From Meconema thalassinum (taxonomy: Eukaryota; Arthropoda; Insecta; Orthoptera; Tettigoniidae), in assembly GCA_946902985.2 (NCBI GenBank), contig OX336393.1:137385291-137449290 (forward strand): a DNA stretch of 64,000 bases, written 5' to 3'. This document shows, piece after piece, positions 11,245 to 22,210 of this stretch; positions within the stretch are counted from its first letter, which is position 1, and each line of letters begins with the position of its first letter. Under the pieces are notes generated by a model. The model did not search any database. It was not told the origin of the DNA and was given only the letters and a program-made list of their open reading frames with translations. Position numbers and translations under genes: made by a program.

Positions 11245-11668
11245 CGTATGGCTTTTAATGCCGGGAGTGTCCGAGGACATCTTCGGTTCGCCTGAGTCTG
11301 TAGCTGCTACCAGCGGACACCCTTAGGGTGAGCTACAAGTTCCGTTCAATTTCAAGTAGTTCCAACTTTCACTATAAAGTTATACCCGATATCAATAATA
11401 CCCAGTGGTGAACGTTGGAACTTTTATAGAGCGTTCCGAGGAAATCTAACCAAACAATTTAGCTTCACACAAGTTTAGTCTGTGGAAGGATCTTTTACAT
11501 ACCATAAATCTATGCCATGGGACCACCGGCTTCACTTCCCCTCCGAAGGAAAGCATACTGAAGGATTTTTAACGCTCTTAAAAATCCGATGACTTCGGCT
11601 GGGTTTGAACCGGCTATCTTGGGCACAGCAGTTCAGCATGCTACCAACTACGCCACCGAAGCCGCTTG
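11243..11668 (-). repeat. tRNA-derived SINE, family S1, near full length
   Basis: On the minus strand it starts GCGGCTTCGGTGGCGTAG with A-box GTGGCGTAGTTGG and B-box GGTTCAAACCC. The body then carries GCCGGTGGTCCCATGGC and ends in CGTATGGC plus a TTTA tail. Other copies or pieces lie at 25440-25655, 34843-34925 and 50205-50525. At about 425 bp this is the longest copy here. Confidence 0.75.
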
Positions 11669-11689
11669 TCGACACGTTAATCTGCCAGA

Positions 11690-11930
11690 TTAAACTGGAC
11701 GGCTCCATCATGCATTTTAGAAATTGACATGAGGGTTGGAACGGGATACACTCAGCCTCGTGAGGACAATTGAGTAGCTGTCTGACAGTGAGACAGCGCC
11801 CTAGTCACGAAAATCAAGGTTATCGTGCTGATCACGCGTCACACCACAATCTGCAGGCCAAATGGCTCAGCAGTGTTCGCTCGGTAGGCCTAGGGCCATA
11901 ATGGACTATGGTACCACGGGGTCGGGATTG
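11690..11930 (+). repeat. SINE family S2, 5'-truncated copy
   Basis: It matches the body of the full S2 copy at 22506-22807 (shared GAGGGTTGGAACG, CTCAGCCTCGTGAGGACAAT, CTGCAGGCCAAATGGCT). The tRNA-like head is missing. Confidence 0.7.
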
Positions 11931-12004
11931 ATGATGAACAGTCATGATGATGATTTTTATTTTAAGGGGCGGAACTTTGATATCATATGCTCTAATTATG
12001 TACT

Positions 12005-12640
12005 TCTATTAGCAATCCTCCCCGGCTTCGCCCGGTATATTTAACGGTTTACCCAGCGTAAGTTTAAAAGGCGCACGGACGGCAGGTTTCCAGACTCAAT
12101 TCAGGAAAGCCGAGGTGAACAGCGAAACTCCAAACACATATACTCTTCTCTGAAGTCTTAACTCGACACGACTCGACAGTTTTATGCTGGCTGAAGCTGG
12201 AGTGATAGGCTCGCTCGCTAGTATACTCGCTCTGAAGCTAGTAATTTAAATTTGCAATGAATGGAGATTGTTGAAAGAAATAAAAATGTATTAAAGATTG
12301 AGATATATTGTCACTGACTTTTTTGTAGAACTTTTCATGCCGAACAATTCTTACACTCATAGATATACAGATATTTTTAACGGTTTATCCACCGTAAGCT
12401 TAAAAAGCGCGCGGTCGGCAGGTCTTTCTTCCACTCGATTCGCTGAAATTGTTACTGCTCTGCTTCCATTGGTCATAAATGAATGTTATTCTACTGAAAC
12501 CTTCCTCGAGAAATCCTTTACAGAATAGTGAAACCGCATCAAAATCCATCTAGTTGTTCTCGAGATTACCCGTTACATCCAAGAATCGGGGACTTGGTTT
12601 TATAACTTACTATGTAGAGATATACAGTACATCTCGACAA
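12005..12640 (+). repeat. Dispersed repeat, family I (two partial units)
   Basis: It contains CCCCGGCTTCGCCCGGTAT, then GTTTACCCAGCGTAAG. A second unit from about 12380 ends with CTCGAGATTACCCG, CCAAGAATCGGGGACTTGG and TAGAGATATA. Related copies lie at 14262-14990 (plus) and 32925-33245 (minus). It is non-coding. I cannot place it in a transposon class with confidence. Confidence 0.6.
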
Positions 12641-13510
12641 GTAGTGGGGTGTTCGAGATGTGAGTAGATAAGTGTTCTTCCCCGCCCAATATAACTGGGT
12701 ACATTAACGTGTTGACTGACTGATAAGCAATCTTCTCACTAGATTTCGAAGCCATCACTGAAATTAAGGAATCGAAAATGTCTATATGTGCCTGAAGTGT
12801 AAAACTGTGGTTATTATCAGTTGGATTTATCCTAAATTGAGTCGTAGTTTTATTGCAATTTACCACAAAGGATTACTGTTGATAAATAATTAAATAAATG
12901 TTAAGCAACAACGTAAGAGATTATTATGAAGTATGCACAGTCCATTTACATCGCGTGGCATTGGAGGGACGGCAATAACTGCAGCGTTTCGAACATTCTC
13001 CCTCGCCCGCCCTCGAGCCTAGGGTACAACGCGACAGCCAAGCCAGGCAACGACCAGTGGAGTAGGAGGAGGAGTAATTCGTTCTAGTATCTGTACCATA
13101 GTAATCACTGCAGAAATCTGGTCGGTGCTCGAGGCGTGCAATGGTCACATGGCGAGGGATCCGATAATGTGTTGGCGTGCTAAGTTTCTCTGTGTAGTAA
13201 ACAGTAGAACTGGATTCATAGAGTTATTAAGGGACTAAGCTATGAATTCTTATTCACATAAGGTGAAAACAATATAAAATTGTAATACTCTACTTACTTT
13301 TAAAGTATCTACTTTTTCCGCTACAATGCTGCAACCGTATTCCCGGCCGCGCGTGTTTATACCTCTTTTTAATCCCTACTTTTCAGAGTCGGCGGTGAGG
13401 TGAGATATAAATGTATGTGGCGAATGGTTTTTATGTTCAAATAAACATACAGTAGTGCTGGAAACCATGAATGCCAACACAGCAATATGCGGTGGGTTAG
13501 AGCAACTCCA
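12641..13510. other. No gene recognised
   Basis: A GC-richer patch at 12950-13150 carries no recognisable exon. A short open frame on the minus strand (12924-13148) looks non-coding. The stretch ends in an ATT microsatellite at 13517-13541. Confidence 0.4.
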
Positions 13511-13574
13511 AGTTTTCATTATTATTATTATTATTATTATTAGTGATTTAAGCCCACCAAGGAGCGCTTATGAC

Positions 13575-14250
13575 TAGTGCTTCTGCGATGCTTTCTTTGT
13601 TCTCCAATATCTCCTCAGTCCAGCCAATAACTTGTCCTTCCTCTCCTGTGTGAGGGGTGGTCGGGTCTTAATCACTTTGGGTGGTGAGGACCAAGAGCTA
13701 ACACTATCACAAAATTTGGAACGGTCAAGAATATCACAGTCTAAAATCCCAGCGTTATTCAAGTCATGTTTCACTTCATTAAGCCACAAGCTGCCAGTTT
13801 TGTAGCCATTAATCAAGTTGAAGATCTTCTCAGTGATCTATCGTTCCCCATCCGGAAGAGGTGCCCGTAGAATTTCAGTCGTCTCCGTCGGATGATAGTG
13901 GTGGCTGGTTCCAACTGACGGTATAGTTCAGTGTTTGCTTTAAGTCGATAAGAGCCATCTGGGAGCAATCTTGGTCCATGAATTTTTCGAAGAATATTTC
14001 TCTCGACTTTCTCCAAATCATCCATGTTGCCTTTCTTGTTCATCAAGAGGGTCTCTGCTGCAAATAAAAACTGTGGTCTAATAACGGTTTTATAATGACA
14101 GATATTTGCATTTCTTGAAATACACCTCTTGTTGTAGCGGTTACGTGATACTAGGCTGCATTGAGTTTAGTGCACCTCTCTGGGATTGAAGTGCTATCTC
14201 TGCCATTCCGGTGGACCCATTCGCCGAGATAATGGTACCTAACTTATTTG
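13575..14250 (-). pseudogene. Non-LTR retrotransposon RT C-terminal fragment
   Basis: On the minus strand, pieces in shifting frames read YHYLGEWVHRNG, then YNKRCISRNA and HYKTVIRPQFLFAAETL, then MDDLEKVERNILRKIHGP, RRRRLKFYGHLFRMG, and finally a tail with PPLTQERKDKLLAGLRRYW. This is the thumb and C-terminal region of an endonuclease/RT LINE; the catalytic palm lies upstream and is missing, so the copy is 5'-truncated. At least two frameshifts and one stop break it. The related phrase YLGEW recurs at 59410-59575. An ATT microsatellite sits just past its 3' end (13517-13541). The clade was not determined. Confidence 0.7.
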
Positions 14251-14261
14251 TTACTAGCAAC

Positions 14262-14990
14262 CCGACCGGCTTCGCCCGGTATCTTTAACGGTTTACCCAG
14301 CGTAACCTTAAAAGGCGTATTTTTTCGATATCAATGAACTATAACCTACCGGTATATCAGTTTTCCGTCTCGGCATGATGGGTTAAAATCACTGACTGAA
14401 CTATTAATTATATTATCATGGAGATAGCATGTGCAACGAATTCTTGTCAGACGAAATTTAAGAATGGTGAGGTGCACGAAACACAAATCCCCCTTCCGTC
14501 CAATCTAAACTTGACTGTGTATTCTGCGGAACGAAGGCTGAAACTGGGGTGATAGGCTCGCTCGCTAGCTGGTTCGTAAACTGTCTCCGAAGCTAGTAAT
14601 TGAATGAAGATTGTTGGAAAAAGGGAACGTAAAAACACTTAGGCTATACTGAGTGATGTATTGAAAGAGATTATGCTGTCACGAACTTTTTTGTAGTGTA
14701 GAACTTTTCATGCTGAACAATTCTTACACTCATAGTATATAGATGTTGTTAACGTTTTACCCAGCGTAAGCTTAAAAGGCGCACGGACGGTAGGTTTTTA
14801 CGACTCGGTTCACTGAAATCGTTACTGCTCGGCTTCCTTTGATCATGAATAAATTATTTTCTACAGTAATCGTCCTCGAGAAATCCTTTAGAGAATGGTG
14901 AAAACCGCATCAAAATCCACCCAGTAGTTCTCGAGATTACCCGAAACATCCAAGAATCGGGGACTTAGTTTTATACTAAGTAGAGATATT
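14262..14990 (+). repeat. Dispersed repeat, family I
   Basis: Same signatures as 12005-12640: CCGGCTTCGCCCGGTATC, CCAGCGTAA, AGAACTTTTCATGC, CTCGAGATTACCCG, CCAAGAATCGGGGACTTAG, TAGAGATATT. The head and tail units are separated by a different spacer. Confidence 0.65.
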
Positions 14991-15126
14991 ACCCTCATGT
15001 TCTCTAAAAGGTTAGTAATAGAATATCCAATGCCAGGTTTTTACCAAAAAATCTGGGGAGGGGTTAAGGGGGTATTAATCTTAAAGTTATTTTAATTTTT
15101 AAAAGTTCATCATTGTCCTTCTTCTT

Positions 15127-16440
15127 CTTCAAGTGGCTCGTCCTCCAAGAACATTGGCGATCAGTAGCATGATCTGCTGTTTGTCCATTGCTGTTCTAAA
15201 CAGTGACACTGTATTAAGTCCAAACCACTGGCTTAAGTTCCTTAGCCAGGATATTCGTCTGCGTCCTGGACCCCTAATGACATCAATCTTCCCTTGAATA
15301 ATTAATTGCAAGAGGTGGTATTTGTTGTTGCGCATGAAATGACCAAATTATTCTAGTTTTCTCCTTTTGATGATACTGAGAACTTCCAAGTCTTTGTTCA
15401 TACGCCGCAGTACTTCCACATTTGTGACTTTAGCTGTCCATGATATCCTTAAAATCCTGCGATACGTCCACATTTCAAATGCTGTCAGTTTCTTACTTAA
15501 AACCTCGGGGTTGTGTCCTGATTGCGTTCACCTCATTAGCAGTCCAGATTGCCATTTTAGGGAAGAACTATAAACATTCCAGCGTCCAGATTGCGGTCAC
15601 TTTTCTTGGTAGACCGGTCCTTGGTTCTTCTCGACTGACTCATGCCTTCCGTAAGTTTTGTGGATAACAAGGGCAAACTGATATCTCACCTAACCAAAGA
15701 ATACAGTTCAGTTTTCAGCTGAGCACACCCCATAAAACTTCGCTTAAAAAAATCAAGTCCCTTCCCAATCTGACAGCACCTCGTAAAGAAATGATTATAA
15801 CATTTTCAGTCTTAAGAATAGTAAGTTCCGTTAATACATACCTTCGGTCAATAATCTCCCCTTGCATTTTTTGGATTTCTCCTTCAAACAAAGCCATGTA
15901 ATAACACCACGTTTACTCGTTCTGTATGGTCTGTAACTATAACCAGTCAGTAAAACACACGACATACCCTTCTCCGTTTCAATAAACTCCATAACGATAC
16001 AGAACACGGTTAGTAAACAGAAAAATATTGAACACTGTGGTTGCAGCTTAAGAGACCAAAGAGAACTGACATGTGACATGTACCTCAACAATGGCAAGAG
16101 GGGTGGAATTGAAAGGTGAGGAAATCCCCAGGGGAGTTACAACCGGACCGGTCTCCCAAGAAAAGTGACCGCAATCTGGACGCCGGAATGTTTATAGATC
16201 TTTCCTAAAATGAAAGCAACCGCAATCTGGACTGCTAATGAGGTGAACGCAATCCGGAATGGTCGCAATCAGGAAGACACCAAACCTCGGTAAGTGTCCA
16301 TGATTCAACTCCATAGAGCAGGACACTAAAAACGTAGCATCGAAGCAGTCGGGTGCGTAATGACAGACTTAAATCACGACTGATCAAAACTTTTCTCATT
16401 TTCATGAAATAACTTCTGGAATGCTCAACATCATTGTCCG
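15127..16440 (-). pseudogene. RTE-like LINE C-terminal region, split by a DNA transposon
   Basis: Read on the minus strand from about 16440: MRKVLISRDLSL, LRCYVFSVLLYGVESWTLTE, then a 773-bp insertion, then AFEMWTYRRILRISW, KVTNVEVLRRM, MRNNKYHLLQLIIQGKID and GPGRRRISWLRNLSQWFGL before the stop near 15129. The order is that of the C-terminal third of an endonuclease/RT LINE, so the two halves are one ancient copy. The RT palm and endonuclease are gone. An in-frame stop precedes FGHFMRNN. The 3' end is followed by CTTCTTCTTCTT on the plus strand, a simple tail. RTE affiliation rests on resemblance only. Confidence 0.75.
15509..16281. mobile_element. Non-autonomous DNA transposon with long TIRs and 9-bp TSD
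   Basis: The 773-bp element starts GGTTGTGTCCTGATTGCG and ends with the inverted CGCAATCAGGAAGACACC. The inverted arms run over 15509-15620 and 16145-16281; the left arm lacks about 16 bp present in the right. Each arm holds internal copies of CAGATTGCGGT. AAACCTCGG flanks it at 15500-15508 and 16282-16290. Long TIRs plus a 9-bp duplication fit a Mutator-like (MULE) element. The interior has no transposase. It interrupts the LINE at 15127-16440, so it is the younger insertion. Confidence 0.75.
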
Positions 16441-19400
16441 GAGAGGGAAAATGAGGCTTATGGACACTGTTAGGAATGGCAGTCTAAACTCTTCATGCAT
16501 GATGTACCGGTATATTAATCTGAAAAGTAGAGGAAAATGGGAAATTATTTATTAAGAAAGTAGGCCTAATTGATATCATAGACTAGATTTTACGCAACTA
16601 CAACTTTTCATGCTGGAGAAGTCATAGTAGTGTAACTAATCATTACTAACAGGAATTTATATAGAGGAACGTCTGAATATTAATATAGCAGTATTTGTGA
16701 AGTGCAATTTATATTTCGGAACTGACTTCTAAAATGTTTTCTCTTGTCCTCGTCGCACATGATTCCTTTTAATTTTCTAATCATCTTGCTACTCGTGAGA
16801 GTGAATCCCGCGGGCACTCTTCGAGATGAAATAAATGAAGATGAATTAAACTGGACACGGGAGTTGGAAGGAAGCGACCGTGGTCTGTCATTGTCCATAC
16901 TTCATTGCATCTCGACAGTCTTCTTTATTTTTTTCTTTTCAAACACAATGTTATTGCTTTTAAGTCTATTCTTACTACTACGGCTTTTCAGACAGTGATT
17001 CAAACTTCAACATTCCAATCACTAAATATACGGTATTCTCCACATTTGTGTCCCAACCGACTCCGTGGATTTAAAAAATAGAAATGATAAAACCAACTGC
17101 CTCACGCCTCCGATCAAATTTAGGAATAAAAAGTGCTCAAACCTGCGTTCTACCGTCCAAAGCCCCCTCCACGAAAAGGAAAGAAAAATAAGGTATCAAC
17201 ATGGAGCCTTCTTTAAAAATTCAGTACATTTGCCTATTAAAAAAAAAACAGCCAGCACGCTTCATTAGCTTAAATAGCAAAATTATGTCTGTCATAATGA
17301 AAACAAGCATCCAGTAATTGTTGTTGTTGGTGATTCATTTAGGGGCTTTCCGACATTGTGGTCATGCAGCTCCGTGTACTTGGGTGTGTGTGTTTTGAAT
17401 CAGTCTGATAACCTGTATTATTGTGATGTCTGTAATAATGTATCCCACAGTTAAGCTCTACTAAAAGTAGAAGCAATGCTAAATTCAGCCTATGGTGCCA
17501 GTCACCATCCTTCTACAGATACTGAAAGTCCAGTGGTGTGTGTCTGTTTCTCTTTCACGCTAAAGCGACTCAAAGATTTAACTGAAATTTGATTTAATAT
17601 GGTTTATATGCCAGGGAGAAAATATAGGACTGTTGCCGCTTCGAAATGTTTCAGTGTTTCAATATGGTGGCAAAGTTACGTTTCATTTCAGTAGCAAGGG
17701 CTGCTACGTCCCACCCGGTAAACAGATTTCCATGGCAGGTTGCATATGTTCTCCCTTGTCCAAGCTTCCTTACTTAATTAGAACAATAAAAATGTTCGGA
17801 TTGTAAGATACGTACAAGCAGTGGCATTGATTCAAGACATAGACGCTTAAACTCATTATACATAGGTACATTTATTATTTTATATATTTTGTTGCTTTTA
17901 AAAACGTCTTTTTTTAATGAGGATGCACACAAGATGGGACGTGGGGCGCGAGCTAAAAGTTAAGTACCTCTGCTGGAATGTCGTACCTCTTCATTATCTG
18001 TTTACTTTCAGGTCTGCTTATTTTCAAATTTGGTTTCTCAAACTATAATAGAATAGGCTAGCATCCTTAATCTTGAAAGTGACAATGACCACGATCAAAC
18101 TCGCCCTTAACTGATTGTTGATTCAGTGTTAGCTGCATTGTGACTTTTTTGGTGCAAGTGTTATTATCATCCGTAAATCCTGTCAAGTTCTGTGTGCCCA
18201 TGTGTTTGCTTCTTTTCTACTTAACATACGGCGTCTATAGTGTAAATATGTGTACTGTAACTGATGTCACTGTGTGAGTGCGTGTAGGTTGTGATGCTGT
18301 GTCTGTACCGGTACTGTAATACTCATGAATAATTTGTGCGACTGCGTGGCTGTAAATAACGTGATACCGTAGTGTAGTTTTTCTCTCAGACCTAAGTTGT
18401 TCAATAATGTCCCAAAGCAAATTGACTGGGGTTTTAAACCAAAGCGTCCAAATGACAATGACTGTGAAGAAGAAGCGTAAAGTAATGTATAAAGAAACTG
18501 TGAACGACCGCAGGGGCAGGATATGTAATTGTAAAAATAATAACCACAAAAATAGGAATTTAGCTTCCAACTATGACAGACAAGTTCTAGTTACAACGCG
18601 TGACATATCGTCATTTGTGAACCGGAAATTAACTTCGTAAAAAGAAATCCAGGTATTAGAAAATGTGTGGATCCCTCATTTTTAAAAAACCTATGAATTT
18701 CCGTTTTAGATAAATTTAAAGACAAGAAACTCGGATTCTGAAAAGACTTCTCCCTCTATTGAAAGGTCATCTGTAACGTGAACGAGTAGGGGTGTATTTT
18801 TCTACATCAATTTAAAATGTGTTGTCATTATTATTCATACCTCCTCCAAAGAAAAGTTGTATCTACGCCACTATTCGGAAGCTCCATAACGTAGTGTACG
18901 AAGGTTTGGGAATTAGCTTGCAGATATATCCATCTGGTGGCTACGAAATGCATCTTACCTGACAAGTTACCTGATACGAAATATTCATCCTGCCATCGCA
19001 GCAGGGGAGGCTAAGGTTGGATATAGGAAAGATTTCTAATCGTAAAAATCAACCTATTACAAACTATTGTCTTCCCACCATCGGTAGCTTAGGCTACCAG
19101 TAATATTTGTAAGAAGAAAAGCAAACAATCTCGTCACACACTTAACACCATTAGTTTGCTTCCATGGACTTAAGGGATTGTTAGGAGTGTTGGAGCGGAA
19201 TGCGTTCACCCTCGTGAGGACAACTAAACCGCAGTGTATTGGAATCCCTAGTTGCCCACTCATATTCCAAGAACACGCCATAGTGGTACTCAACTTCAAA
19301 AACCAGGCCTGCCTCCCTCCCAACATAAAAGTAGATACCACAATAACACTGATTGTTAGATTTTACGCACACACTTTAAATATTCGAGGATGATGATCAC

Positions 19401-19600
19401 CATGTCCTAGGGCCTTAAAATAAACAATATTATAGGCTACAATAACAAAGAATTTGTTGCATACACAGAAGAGGACCACATTGGACTGACACTAAAGCAA
19501 AGTCGCTTATCATCTCGCTTGCTATCCCCGTAGGTCAAAACAATGCGCATATTGGGGGAACCTCGTGAATAGTTAGATAATCCAATTCTTTAAGGAGTTC
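16441..19600. other. No gene recognised
   Basis: Mostly AT-rich. A repeat fragment at 16800-16895 resembles 7160-7260, and an S2 SINE scrap lies at 19165-19235 (CCTCGTGAGGACAA). Open frames such as 18407-18640 have no recognisable domain. Confidence 0.4.
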
Positions 19601-19639
19601 ATTAACGACCGTTCTATACTCGCGATTGGTTCAACCAAG

Positions 19640-19867
19640 CAGCTCCTCTATTGGCTGCTATTTCTAGAATCCCCCCACTCCCCGCTCTTAAGAGCCAGTT
19701 CCGAGGTTACTTAAACAGGCGCAGAACGTCCACGCATGCCAGTTTTCTGTTTGTGTTCCTACATAGTAGTGGGTTTACGTATTGTTTCTGGTAGAGTTTT
19801 CCCAGTTTTGGGGCGGTTGCAAAGGAATTTCGTGTTGTTTTCATCACTTTAAAGGATACTTAATAAG
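19640..19867 (+). promoter_or_regulatory. pino: Candidate promoter and 5'UTR exon 1a of pino
   Basis: A locally GC-richer block holds two CCAAT-like words (GATTGG near 19624, ATTGGCTGC near 19650) and ends at a consensus splice donor, ATAAG|GTAAGTG, at 19867/19868. It has no TATA box and no conserved start codon. The next strong acceptor downstream is the one before the pino start exon (22144), so I read this as a non-coding first exon. A transcript is needed to confirm it. Confidence 0.4.
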
Positions 19868-19940
19868 GTAAGTGTTGATTATGTGTATTTGTTGTTTTTT
19901 GTGCAGTGTTTTGAATTTGTTAGCATACACAGTGCATACT

Positions 19941-20020
19941 TGTGTTTTGAAACTGGAGAGGATGCACTTTGTGAGAATACTGTGTTTTGAAACTGGAGAG
20001 GATGCACTTTGTGAGAATAC
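19941..20020 (+). repeat. Perfect 40-bp tandem duplication
   Basis: 19941-19980 and 19981-20020 are identical (TGTGTTTTGAAACTGGAGAG then GATGCACTTTGTGAGAATAC). It lies in the putative first intron of pino. Confidence 0.95.
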
Positions 20021-21759
20021 TACCTGTTAGTATTTTCCGAAAGTGACTGCAACTAGATGAAAGGACCCTAAACTATTCATCTTGTGGTTTAGAGATGGTC
20101 TACCTCAAACTGAGATATCCTGATTTGGATATTTTTGTCTGTTACCAGTTATATTGTGGGTTGTTACTGTCAGTACGTCATCTTGGGCGGTTCAAGTTAA
20201 TATCATATTCTGCCCCTTAAGTGGTGAAGTGTACAATTTTTTAAATGTTTGTTTTATTTCATGTATTTGTTTAAACTTTAACTTAATCCGCCCAAGATAA
20301 TTGTTACGTGTTGACCGACTGAAGAGCATTTTACATAAATTAAATTCTAAAAGGTAACAGTGAAGAAATGACAACCAAGTTTTTTAAAATAAGGTACTAT
20401 CAAGTGAATATATTCATTCTGATTCAAGCACTTGATAAGTCTGCCGATTTCTATCATTGTATTGTACCTCTGTGAGATGAATTTATGTGGGAAAGAAAAT
20501 AATGTAATACAGCTGTAGTGCGTTTCCGTTAGTATTTTATCTTTTAGTAGTGGTGATTTTTGTTCTAACGGGCGAAACATTATAGGCATCTGCCCCTCTT
20601 TACGTGGTGTTGTTTTCATAGGCTAATATTATTGTGTTTGCGTTGCGACATTGTTTTGGTATGCTACGTTTATTCGAAGTATGGGATTAAGCTGCTTTTT
20701 GAAAGTGTTTCGCGCTATATTTCGATGTTATATGTTAACCTTAGCTTGGCGCATGTTGTAAATTGGTAATTTTATTTTTCATAAGAATCTTACGTTTTTA
20801 AAATATTCACTTCATTGAGTGTATAGTTCAGTACCTAAGATATTGCCGGATTTTTATTCATAAGAAGAATTATTGAACATTTCATAATCAGTGGCTAAAT
20901 ATTTTAGCTCGTAGTCTGCAGTTTGTTGCTTACTGCAAGGTCTATGGTGAAATCTTGAGTTCCACTGCAAGCGCATACTTTCTTTCAGTACTGGTGAAAG
21001 TAGGTTTGTGTGTTCTTGTATTGCGCAGTTAGTGTATTGATTTTACGTCGGATACTTGGGTGTAATGAATCGGACCATGAGGGACTGTGCATGTTATCAT
21101 GAAACCTAATACAAATAACGATTGCGCTGTGAACTAAGGAATGTGCTAGCGGGCTGTGCTTGCAACATTACAGTGTGAGTGTGTCGTAGGTGTTTATAAA
21201 CATGCCTGACCCATAAGTTGCCGAGTTGCGCGGAAGTATGTCAATGCTGATGGTTGCAAGACGACCTCGCTTAAATGCTTGTAAAAAAATTCGCCAACAT
21301 TGCACGATAGTTATACGGACCACATACCAGCATGGCGAGAATACGTTGTAGGCTCACGTTTTTTGTGTAGGGGTACGTTTTTTTAAATGTAGGTAGGCCT
21401 ATCATCGTAATAATTATGTGGTTGTAGTTCACTCTGTGATTTTTATGAATGAAGTCTGTTCTTGAAAACATCCCTCGAGGGCCCATGAAATCTTGTTTCC
21501 ATCGGAAGAGATGTTAAGTATAAACCCAGAGAGCTTTGACCGAAGTCTGAAGCAACTATAACATAATTATCATAATCCAACTCTAAGAAGGCTTTTAATT
21601 GTCAGGGGGTGTGGCCATCATGTTTATGTTTTGATGACACGATCGATATACTGCTGAAAGCAGGAGCAAGGTCATACACATGCCGCGCCCTTGTCTGTAT
21701 CCTTGCACATGCGCTGAAAACCTACACATTCATAACGATCGGGCGCACCCCCCTTTCCT

Positions 21760-22034
21760 TTACTACCCCTTAGCGTGGCGGGAATAGGTTGCCATGGTAA
21801 CATGGGGTTGGACGGCCGCCCGTCTGACTGGCTAGCCAGCCAGGGTGAATGACCCGCCCGTGTACTGGTAGGAATTTTCCACTGCCTCGTGTTTGGGTTC
21901 GTTAGGGAGAGGAGTCAGAAGGGAAGGGAAGGGGAGTAGCAGACTGGCGGCAGAGCGAAGCTGCTTTTCACGGGAACCAGGAAGTGCAGACAGGCGCGTC
22001 GGTTGTAGGATTGTATTTATAGCACCTTATCAAA
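21760..22034 (+). promoter_or_regulatory. pino: Candidate alternative promoter and 5'UTR exon 1b of pino
   Basis: A GC-rich, CpG-containing block about 110 bp upstream of the coding start exon ends at a donor, TCAAAG|GTAAACAA, at 22034/22035. The region has purine runs (GGGAAGGGAAGGGGAG). If real, it is spliced across a very short intron (22035-22143) to the start exon. It competes with exon 1a as the first exon; both may be used. Confidence 0.4.
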
Positions 22035-22143
22035 GGTAAACAAACACCAATGTTTGCATGAGCATTTCCCAAACTTTGACTAGGTCTTCCTTAGTATGAA
22101 TGAAAATCATCGTATAATAACGTAGATTCTCTCTTTGTTTCAG

Positions 22144-22210
22144 TTCCATCTCCAATGTCTCTCGCTAGTGTGCATCATCCCGCGGAAATGCAGGGGCATG
22201 ACTACCATAG
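22144..22210 (+). CDS. pino: pino start exon
   Basis: Acceptor TTTGTTTCAG at 22134-22143; ATG at 22155-22157 in the context CCAATGT; 18 codons plus two bases (AG) to the donor CATAG|GTGAGTT. Confidence 0.85.
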
